DNA of 40,707 bases from an uncultured Erysipelotrichaceae bacterium (GTDB taxonomy: Bacteria > Bacillota_I > Bacilli_A > Erysipelotrichales > Erysipelotrichaceae), in NCBI GenBank assembly GCA_927435855.1, contig CAKMJZ010000053.1, positions 1-40,707 of the forward strand. The letters run 5' to 3'. This document shows, in pieces, positions 1 through 7,033 of the stretch (position 1 is its first letter; every line of letters starts with the position of its first letter). The position numbers and the translations under genes are program-made. A model generated the notes under the pieces. The model made no database searches. It saw only the letters and a list, made by a program, of their open reading frames with translations, and was not told the origin of the DNA.

Positions 1-155
1 ATCACTTAAGATTCACATTATGATTTATATAATCATTATGTTAAAAGATAGAATCATTTATTGACGATTATCCTTTACCATTATACCACTAATGCATACT
101 ATAGACTGATATCATAAATTCATGTACATTTATGATTGAACAGTTTCAAACAAAG

Positions 156-180
156 AGCCCTCGAATGAAGGGCTTTTGTT
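156..180. terminator. Rho-independent-type hairpin downstream of the sulfur operon (AGCCCT-cgaatga-AGGGCT-TTTTGTT)
   Basis: 6-bp perfect stem followed by TTTTGTT on the + strand; on the minus strand the tail is cTTTGTTT, so it could end the minus-strand operon that stops at 214. Confidence 0.55.
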
Positions 181-213
181 ATAGCTAGACGCAAAGTTTT
201 TAACCAAAAAAAT

Positions 214-759
214 CTAGATTCCCATATTTTCTAATATGTACATCACCAGAACAAGAGTTGCGGCTATGGGCAATGTAACCTTAAAAGGATTACCGGATAT
301 TTTATGGAAAAGGCTGTATTCACTGAATTTATCTTCAGTAAGTACCCCATTTTTCGTTAGTCTCTCGTATAACATTGCAAATATCACCGTTCCAAAGACG
401 ATTCCAATGAACCCACCCGTTATTGCATCAACAGCTCCATTCCCAATAGCTCCGGCTATTGTTCCTGGGCAGTAACCTAAAAGTCCAAAGCCAACTCCAA
501 ACAGGAGCCCTCCAATGATCGCGTTTTTTATGGATCCTGACTTTGTCTTTACAGGAACCATACCCTTTGGATAAAAGTAGCTCACTCCAAGCATTGATAC
601 TATGATTGCCGTTAAGATTATTTTTATTACTGTAAAATCTGTGAGTCTCAATTGCCCCATGATGACATCGTATTTTGTTACACCTCCTTTTTGAAGAAAG
701 AAACCAAATAATATGCCTACCACAAGACCTTGTAATAATTTTTTATTGTTCTTTGTCAT
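214..759 (-). CDS. YeeE/YedE family sulfur (thiosulfate) transporter, second half-subunit
   Basis: Multi-TM protein with GGLLFGVGFGLLGYCPGT, the conserved Cys-containing YeeE motif. The ORF call at 837 is probably over-extended; AGGAG sits about 8 nt before the ATG at 759 (MTKNNKK). Confidence 0.8.
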   Translation of the reverse strand: MTKNNKKLLQGLVVGILFGFFLQKGGVTKYDVIMGQLRLTDFTVIKIILTAIIVSMLGVSYFYPKGMVPVKTKSGSIKNAIIGGLLFGVGFGLLGYCPGTIAGAIGNGAVDAITGGFIGIVFGTVIFAMLYERLTKNGVLTEDKFSEYSLFHKISGNPFKVTLPIAATLVLVMYILENMGI

Positions 760-770
760 TTCCATCACTC

Positions 771-1283
771 CTATATTCCGTATATAAGCATGGCAACAGC
801 AATTCCACCAATGAAAAACGCTATTGATGCCACCCAACTTATTACTGACAAAAGACTTGTACCGCTAATACCATGTCCGCTGGTACAGCCATTGGTCCAT
901 CGGGCCCCTATTCCAAGCAGTACTCCCCCTATAAAAGCAACAATGAATCTTAGGACAGCGCTGCTTGAAATTTCGCTAGCCCACATATTTGGCACAACAG
1001 TAAATGTGAAGCTACCTGAAAGCAGCGCTGATAAAAATGCTCCCAATATTATTCCAAATACCAGCATAATACCCCAGTCAAGTTCTAATTCGTTTTTCTG
1101 GTAATACATATTACTCTCGACTTTTTCTTTATTGAAGAATCTCAAAATAATACCACCCACCTTCATAAAACTGGTAGATGCTCCTAGTGGTTTTTTCGAT
1201 ACCAGTAAAGCTCCAATATTTAGAAGTCCAATCAGAACACCCAGAGTATAAGGTGACCATCTTTCAAGCATTAAGAAATCCAT
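771..1283 (-). CDS. YeeE/YedE family sulfur (thiosulfate) transporter, first half-subunit
   Basis: GGVLLGIGARWTNGCTSGHG is the hallmark YeeE Cys motif; 170 aa, multi-TM; directly upstream of the second half. Confidence 0.85.
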   Translation of the reverse strand: MDFLMLERWSPYTLGVLIGLLNIGALLVSKKPLGASTSFMKVGGIILRFFNKEKVESNMYYQKNELELDWGIMLVFGIILGAFLSALLSGSFTFTVVPNMWASEISSSAVLRFIVAFIGGVLLGIGARWTNGCTSGHGISGTSLLSVISWVASIAFFIGGIAVAMLIYGI

Positions 1284-1306
1284 TTTCGTCCTCCTTTACA
1301 AGGTTA

Positions 1307-3112
1307 TTAAATATAGAAGAAATAAACAATCAATGTCGATACCAACAGAAATATAATACTCATAAATCCTCCGGCTTTTATAAAGTCGGAATTTTTATAA
1401 TTGCCTGCTCCAATGACATATGCATTTACTTGATGTGTCGGTATTATAAACGCGTTTGAAGCAGCTACTGCAACAAGCAATGCCAAGCTTCTTGGATCTA
1501 TTTCAAAACTCTTCCCCATGATCAGTATCAGTGGTACCAGCAATACAGTTGCTGCAACATTTGACATAAACAATGAAAAGAAGGCTGTTATCGAACCAAT
1601 GATAAGCAGAATAAAAATTACATGCCATGATTCAACCACATTTATTATGGTCATCGCCACAAGTTCTGCGGCTCCGGTCTTTTCAAAAGCTATCCCCAGC
1701 GGTATAAGACCAGCTAGCAGAAAGACAGTCTTCCAATCTATTGCTTTATATAGTTCTTCCTTATAAATCACCTTGGTAACTAACATCATAACAGCTGCCG
1801 AAAGAAAACTCAGGGGTAGAGGAACTCCTAGTAATATCAACACAATACTTATCGCCAAGATCAGCATGGCATGTATTTTTTTGTCAGCCCTCGAATTTTC
1901 TGTGACAGGTTTGATTTGTTGACTGATGACCACAAATTCTTTTGACTCCTTAAGACTCGCAAGATCTTCCCATCTGCCAAAAACAATGGCCTTAAGTCCT
2001 GGCTCCATCTTCCAATCTATAAAGTCCAATCTCTTTCCATCATTGTTTATATATATGATAGGTTCAATTTTATAATTTTTTCTTAGTGCAATCTCTTCAA
2101 TAGTTTTACCTTTCAAACTCGACTCTGGTGGAAGAATAATTTCAGCAAATCCTGCTTCTTTATCATCACCAAGTTCTCTGAAAGTGAATAGCTTGTCTTT
2201 AAGCTTTAAATCATACGCAACAATGAATTTCTCGATTTGTTCCTCTTCGCCAAATATTGCTAACGTCTGACCTTCTTTGAACGTGGTCTTTCGCCATGGT
2301 ATATAGATTTTACTGCCAGAATCCGAAATTGCTAAAATATGAATTCCCGAATCTTTCCATTGTTCAAGTGTGTCAATGGTCTTTCCAATCAGTTCATTAT
2401 CTCCATTAATATCCACCTCATAGATTTTATGTGGAAGATTGTATATGTCCAGAAGTTCATCTTTTAAAGAGCGACTTTCTTCTTCACCAAGCAGAACAAA
2501 TTTTGAAAAGAAGGAGAAGTACAACGTACCTGCAATAAGCAGACTTAAACCTATAGGCGTCACACTGAACATCCCAAAACTGTCATATCCGCCATCTGCA
2601 AGAAGATCATTGAGAATGATCAATGGTCCTGAAGCAACCATTGTGATGGTTCCTCCAATGATTCCTGAGAAAGCCATTGGCATGATAAGTCTCTGATTAC
2701 TGATACCTGACTCATTGCCTATTTTCTTAACGGCTGGTAAAAATAATGCAACTGCTCCGATGTTCTGTAAAAATGAAGAAATAATTCCTGTTACACCCAT
2801 AATAGTGGCAATCACTATGTTTTCTTTATTTGTAATCCTTTTCATAATTATCTGAGCTAAACTATCCATTATTCCTGTCTTTTCTATACCGTAACCCATG
2901 ATCATTACACCAATTATAGCCATCACCGCATTTGATGAAAATCCTGAAAATGCCTGGTCTAGAGTAATGACTCCTGTCCACGCCAAAGATAACATTATAA
3001 TTATCGATGCCACATCATTCCTGATTTTTTCTATTGAGAACATTATCACTGCGGCAAAAAGTATTACAAATACGATGATCATTTCAGTACTCATGGCTAT
3101 TCTCCCATGCAT
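1307..3112 (-). CDS. SLC13-type anion permease with central RCK_C/TrkA-C domains
   Basis: 601 aa: two TM blocks flank a soluble region (residues ~225-400) with two TrkA-C-like segments (YEVDINGDNELIGKTIDTL..., EIILPPESSLKGKTIEEIALRKNY...). Confidence 0.75.
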   Translation of the reverse strand: MHGRIAMSTEMIIVFVILFAAVIMFSIEKIRNDVASIIIMLSLAWTGVITLDQAFSGFSSNAVMAIIGVMIMGYGIEKTGIMDSLAQIIMKRITNKENIVIATIMGVTGIISSFLQNIGAVALFLPAVKKIGNESGISNQRLIMPMAFSGIIGGTITMVASGPLIILNDLLADGGYDSFGMFSVTPIGLSLLIAGTLYFSFFSKFVLLGEEESRSLKDELLDIYNLPHKIYEVDINGDNELIGKTIDTLEQWKDSGIHILAISDSGSKIYIPWRKTTFKEGQTLAIFGEEEQIEKFIVAYDLKLKDKLFTFRELGDDKEAGFAEIILPPESSLKGKTIEEIALRKNYKIEPIIYINNDGKRLDFIDWKMEPGLKAIVFGRWEDLASLKESKEFVVISQQIKPVTENSRADKKIHAMLILAISIVLILLGVPLPLSFLSAAVMMLVTKVIYKEELYKAIDWKTVFLLAGLIPLGIAFEKTGAAELVAMTIINVVESWHVIFILLIIGSITAFFSLFMSNVAATVLLVPLILIMGKSFEIDPRSLALLVAVAASNAFIIPTHQVNAYVIGAGNYKNSDFIKAGGFMSIIFLLVSTLIVYFFYI

Positions 3113-3138
3113 GTAAAAATAGGTAAATCAAAATGATA

Positions 3139-4491
3139 TTATACAAAATTTCTGTACATCTCTATGCCGCCGGTTATGACAACAACATCGTATCCCAACC
3201 TTACAAGGTATGATGCAGCGGTAGTTGCTCTGTTGCCTGAACCACAAAGAATGTATAATTTCTTATTCTTGTCCAATTTGTGTAGACTCTCGTAGAGACT
3301 CTTCAAAGGAATGCTTACTTTGTTCTTGTCTGGATCCTTTTTCTCCACTTCGTTGTCATCTCTTATATCTAATAGTATGAAGTCATGCTTCTTCGACATT
3401 TCCTTATATGCTTTTGCCGATATTGTGGCAAGTTGCTCAACTTCACGAACACTTTCCTGCCACATTTCAATAGCATCCGGAAGGTATCCGACAATATTAT
3501 CAAATCCCATTCTTCTGCAATACCAATAGATCTCTTCCATCTCTCCCACTTCCCCATCAATAGCAAATGCTATTTTCTCTTCCGGCATGAAAATTGAGCC
3601 TAGAAAAGCTGAAATGTTTCCTTTTGGCAAGTAAATGGACCCAGGGATATGTCCGCCAATGAAACCTTCTTTCGTTCTGGCATCTAGCAGTATAATATCA
3701 TCCTTCATTTCAGCAACTTCATCAACAGTTAACACATTAAGCACAACTTCATTCCCAACAAAATCAGCTCCATTTACGTTAAGTTCTTCCATTCGCTCGA
3801 AATATCTTGGCTTGATTCTCATTCGTGCAAAATCCTCAATGAATGCTTCCTTAGTGCTAAATTGCAGATGCTTATTTGTAATCTTTTCATAACCCAAGGA
3901 AGAAGAATCTCTTTCATCCATTGATTCACCGCATGCCGATCCTACACCATGGGCAGGACATAGTATCACATGATCACCCATTGGGAGTAACTTTTTGAAT
4001 ACACTCGTGTATAAAAGCTCTGTCATTTTTTCTAAATTTTCCTCACCATAAAAGTCTGTTCTGCCAAGGTCACCCATAAACAGACAATCACCTGTAAACA
4101 CCATAAACGCTTCCTTGACATCTTCTTCATAAACCGCATAGCTCATATGACCCAAAGTGTGTCCCGGTGTATGAATTGCTTTCAACATAAGCTCCCCTAT
4201 GACAAGTTCGAATCCATCTTTGATTTTCTCCCCATAAACATAAGCAAGGTCCTCATGGTTAGAAATGTAAATGGTTGCTCCGGTTTTTTCAGCCAGCTCT
4301 ATTGATCCTACAATAAAATCTTCGTTTCTGTGAGTTTCGAAAATATACTTGATTCTCATTCCAACATCTCTTGCTTCTTGCATATAAATATGAACATCTC
4401 TCATGGGATCAATTACTGCAATGTCGTCTCCATCACCTATCATGTAAGAATTATGCGCTAGTCCTTTGGTTTCAATTTTTCTAAAAAACAT
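3139..4491 (-). CDS. CstB-like persulfide dioxygenase: MBL domain plus two rhodanese domains
   Basis: MBL ligands THRNED, HTPGHT and FTGDCLF (pattern of mononuclear-iron persulfide dioxygenases). First rhodanese domain lacks an active-site Cys; second has LCGSGNRA. RBS AAGGAG upstream of the ATG. Confidence 0.85.
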   Translation of the reverse strand: MFFRKIETKGLAHNSYMIGDGDDIAVIDPMRDVHIYMQEARDVGMRIKYIFETHRNEDFIVGSIELAEKTGATIYISNHEDLAYVYGEKIKDGFELVIGELMLKAIHTPGHTLGHMSYAVYEEDVKEAFMVFTGDCLFMGDLGRTDFYGEENLEKMTELLYTSVFKKLLPMGDHVILCPAHGVGSACGESMDERDSSSLGYEKITNKHLQFSTKEAFIEDFARMRIKPRYFERMEELNVNGADFVGNEVVLNVLTVDEVAEMKDDIILLDARTKEGFIGGHIPGSIYLPKGNISAFLGSIFMPEEKIAFAIDGEVGEMEEIYWYCRRMGFDNIVGYLPDAIEMWQESVREVEQLATISAKAYKEMSKKHDFILLDIRDDNEVEKKDPDKNKVSIPLKSLYESLHKLDKNKKLYILCGSGNRATTAASYLVRLGYDVVVITGGIEMYRNFV

Positions 4492-4509
4492 AAGTTTCTC
4501 CTTAATTTC

Positions 4510-4522
4510 GTTAGTGTGTTAA
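4510..4522. promoter_or_regulatory. Motif GTTAGTGTGTTAA in the cstB-like 5' leader, similar to half of the feo operator
   Basis: Shares the 10-mer ACACACTAAC (minus strand) with the palindrome upstream of feoA at 9299-9314. Confidence 0.25.
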
Positions 4523-4954
4523 TTTTTTTTAGTTACATCAGCTATATTCAATCTATGCGTGCTACATTTCATTCAATTTTTCACAACATAAATAGGTTTA
4601 TTACCCTAAATAAGGACAACATTCCATTTTTTGTCCACTAAAACAAACATCTGCGACGTAATGTTAAGCAGTTGTCTGGTAGTAATAGACTATACATTTT
4701 ATATCCGCTTTCAACTCAAAGAGTTGCTTCTACCTATAATTATACATTTAATACATGTTATTGTCCATATAATCGGTGTCATACCAGCAAGAGCAAAGAT
4801 TACATTATGGAGTTTTGATACTGAAACGAAGTCTTTCTGATTCAATTGTTGCACGACTAAATTACCAAATTTCAACAAGCATTTGGTTCGGAATGGTATT
4901 AAAAAGTCTTACTATTGCGTGAATCAAGCGATTACACACAAAAAACACCATTTG

Positions 4955-4986
4955 ATCAGGATAATCAATTGATGGTGTTTTATTAC
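4955..4986. terminator. Possible hairpin AACACCAT...ATGGTGTTTTATT
   Basis: 8-9 bp stem with an A-run on one side and a T-rich side on the other, in a 600-bp non-coding gap. Coordinates approximate. Confidence 0.35.
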
Positions 4987-5096
4987 TGAACTACGACTTG
5001 AAAACTTTATTGTTTGTATATGAGAACATAAGCTCTTTTCTGCTCAACATGTACTGTTTATACAAAGTGGATCAAATCTGTTTCTGAATAGCAGAT

Positions 5097-5552
5097 CTAA
5101 TTATCTTTACTATTAATGTCCTCGATTAATTCTTGCATTCTCTTAATTTCTTTTCGTTGTGCCTCAATAATCTCATCAGCAAGTTCTTGCACTCGAGGAT
5201 CCTTGAAATTAGCACGTTCACTGGTTAAGATAGCAATAGAATGATGTGGAATCATTGCTCTCAAATATGAACTGTCATCCACTGTCGTTTGGCTACGGAC
5301 TAAGTACAGTGATGAACCAAATACCATTATGCTTACTATTAAGATTCCGATATTCAGCTTTTTATTCTTTAGCATGTTCAGCATAAAACCTAACATCACG
5401 ATAGCCATTGATGATCCCATTAATATGGACATATAGAATCTTGTCTCACTGAAATACACATGATCTAAACTATAGGTATTTAAATATGTAAAGATAAACA
5501 TTAAAACTGTGGACGTCAAAATCATTGCGGCGAACCTTATATAATTTTTCAT
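5097..5552 (-). CDS. DUF305-domain membrane protein
   Basis: Three N-terminal TM segments, then YLRAMIPHHSIAILTSERA, matching the DUF305 MIPHHxxAI signature; 151 aa; RBS AGGAGG upstream. Confidence 0.8.
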   Translation of the reverse strand: MKNYIRFAAMILTSTVLMFIFTYLNTYSLDHVYFSETRFYMSILMGSSMAIVMLGFMLNMLKNKKLNIGILIVSIMVFGSSLYLVRSQTTVDDSSYLRAMIPHHSIAILTSERANFKDPRVQELADEIIEAQRKEIKRMQELIEDINSKDN

Positions 5553-5796
5553 AGTGAAACCTCCTATGTAAGTTTCTTAGTCTCAATTGCATTTTTTAAC
5601 TTACTTTATATCAGATATTTTCTGATTAAACACAAAAATATCTGTGATTTGTTAAACTAATTTTATTCTCATTTTCGGGCAAAGTCAACGCATGTAACCT
5701 TGATGAGGCCCTGAAGTGACTGAAGTACCGAGAGAAGCGACTCTTGAAATCTAGAGAATCGCTTACTTCAAGACATTTATGACTGAATAAAAAAAA

Positions 5797-5822
5797 CGGC
5801 TGATAAGTCTTTTTATCAACCG
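5797..5822 (-). terminator. Terminator of the tRNA operon
   Basis: On minus: CGGTTGATAA-aaagac-TTATCAGCCG-TTTTTTTT; 10-bp stem with one G-U pair and a strong U-tract. Confidence 0.85.
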
Positions 5823-5833
5823 GTATTGATTTT

Positions 5834-5909
5834 TGGTGGAGCTGAAGGGACTCGAACCCTCGACCCCAACGCTGCCAGCGTTGTGCTCTTCCAGCTGAGC
5901 TACAGCCCC
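5834..5909 (-). tRNA. tRNA-Ala (anticodon GGC), CCA encoded
   Basis: Cloverleaf folded by hand: GGGGCTG/CAGCTCC acceptor, GCTC...GAGC D-arm, CAACG-CTGGCAG-CGTTG anticodon arm, GAGGG-TTCGAGT-CCCTT T-arm, ACCA end. Confidence 0.95.
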
Positions 5910-5916
5910 AAATTCT

Positions 5917-5993
5917 TGGTCGGGACGACAGGATTTGAACCTGCGACCTCTTGCTCCCGAAGCAAGCGCACTACCAAGCTGTGCTACGTCCCG
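5917..5993 (-). tRNA. tRNA-Pro (anticodon CGG), CCA encoded
   Basis: CGGGACG/CGTCCCG acceptor; CTTGC-TTCGGGA-GCAAG anticodon arm; GGTTCAAAT T-loop; ACCA end. Confidence 0.95.
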
Positions 5994-6010
5994 TTTTAAA
6001 CAAAAAAAAT

Positions 6011-6086
6011 TGGCGCGCCCGACAGGAATCGAACCTGTAGCCTTTTGAATCGGAATCAAACGCGCTATCCGTTGCGCCACGGGCGC
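6011..6086 (-). tRNA. tRNA-Arg (anticodon CCG), CCA encoded
   Basis: GCGCCCG/CGGGCGC acceptor; TTTGA-TTCCGAT-TCAAA anticodon arm; ACAGG-TTCGATT-CCTGT T-arm; GCCA end. Confidence 0.95.
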
Positions 6087-6099
6087 ACAATTAATAAAA

Positions 6100-6175
6100 T
6101 GGTGGACACTAAGGGACTCGAACCCCTGACCCTCTGCACGTCAAGCAGATGCTCTCCCAACTGAGCTAAGTGTCC
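6100..6175 (-). tRNA. tRNA-Val (anticodon GAC), CCA encoded
   Basis: GGACACT/AGTGTCC acceptor; TCTGC-TTGACGT-GCAGA anticodon arm; AGGGG-TTCGAGT-CCCTT T-arm; ACCA end. Confidence 0.95.
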
Positions 6176-6239
6176 ATCGCTGTGCCCTAAAATATTAGCA
6201 CAAAAAAACTAAATAATCAATGACCAAACCTACACAAAC

Positions 6240-6467
6240 CTATCTCTTTATAATAAAAATCGTCTCCCCCGGATTGACCGTTTTAATCTTTCCGGTTACT
6301 TTATGATGATCGTACTTACTTACAAAAGTTCTTAAACGTACCCCTGATTGATATCCATGAATAACCGCCACCTCAACAACTCCTTTGGGCAGACGCTCTA
6401 AAAAACGATCCAACACTATCTTCGCCTCATAAACCGTTAATCCATGTAGATCAACTGTCATTTTCAT
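6240..6467 (-). CDS. Smr-domain (MutS2 C-terminal-like) protein
   Basis: VDLHGLTVYEAKIVLDRFL...VIHGYQSGVRLRTFV matches Smr motifs (DLHG, HGxG-like). Confidence 0.8.
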   Translation of the reverse strand: MKMTVDLHGLTVYEAKIVLDRFLERLPKGVVEVAVIHGYQSGVRLRTFVSKYDHHKVTGKIKTVNPGETIFIIKR

Positions 6468-6856
6468 GATTCACCAAGAAACCGATCTACATGATCACTC
6501 AGACGTTCTACAGTATTCTCACAAACAACATGCTCAATTTTACATGCTTCGTCTTCTGCACGCTCATCACTTAATCCCAATACTTCCGTAAGAAAACGCT
6601 TGATTACTGTATGGCGATGTAATATCTTTTTTGCTTGTTCTTTTCCTTGCTCAGTCAGATAAATGACGGAATAGCGCTCTTGTTCGATTAATCCGCCTTC
6701 AACAAGACTTTTAAGTGCACGATTAACACTAGGTTTAGCAACGCGCAACTTATCCGCAACATCCACTGACCGAACCCCTCTTGCATCTTGATCTAACACA
6801 TAAATCGCTTCCAAATAATCCTCAATGGAAGGTGTAAGCTTATCATGCTCTGTCAT
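6464..6856 (-). CDS. DtxR/IdeR-family iron-dependent transcriptional regulator
   Basis: N-terminal wHTH (SIEDYLEAIYVL...VADKLRVAKPSVNRALKSL) and EACKIEHVV, the DtxR-type C-x-x-E-H metal site. Start moved to the ATG at 6856 (GGAGG RBS), which overlaps the upstream stop as ATGA. Confidence 0.85.
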   Translation of the reverse strand: MTEHDKLTPSIEDYLEAIYVLDQDARGVRSVDVADKLRVAKPSVNRALKSLVEGGLIEQERYSVIYLTEQGKEQAKKILHRHTVIKRFLTEVLGLSDERAEDEACKIEHVVCENTVERLSDHVDRFLGES

Positions 6857-7029
6857 TTTGATACCTCCGAATGACAATTGTCTTTCTTTACGTCTTTTAA
6901 ACAACAATCCGCCGCATACTTGCACGAACCGCAAGTAATCGAACGACCCTTACGCTTCGAAACAATCATACGATAAATAATAATCGACAATATAGCGGCG
7001 AGAATGCCACCTACAATGTAATCACCCAT
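6853..7029 (-). CDS. FeoB-associated Cys-rich membrane peptide (58 aa), not in the supplied ORF track
   Basis: Read directly: MGDYIVGGILAAILSIIIYRMIVSKRKGRSITCGSCKYAADCCLKDVKKDNCHSEVSK*. One TM helix and a Cys-rich tail; 4 nt after the feoB stop; its TGA overlaps the regulator's ATG. Confidence 0.9.
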   Translation of the reverse strand: MGDYIVGGILAAILSIIIYRMIVSKRKGRSITCGSCKYAADCCLKDVKKDNCHSEVSK

Positions 7030-7033
7030 GGAT

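Noticed and set aside
4631-4840. 69-aa plus-strand ORF in the gap
   Set aside because: TTG start, no RBS, low-complexity hydrophobic translation; treated as non-coding.
5660-5780. Hairpin-rich segment resembling a T-box or structured leader
   Set aside because: It has a GAAGTA...AAGCGA-type imperfect stem but no T-box or riboswitch core, and no suitable downstream gene on the same strand.
5763-6080. 105-aa minus-strand [29 protein letters not shown]...
   Set aside because: It reads through the Arg, Pro and Ala tRNA genes; a classic false ORF over tRNAs.
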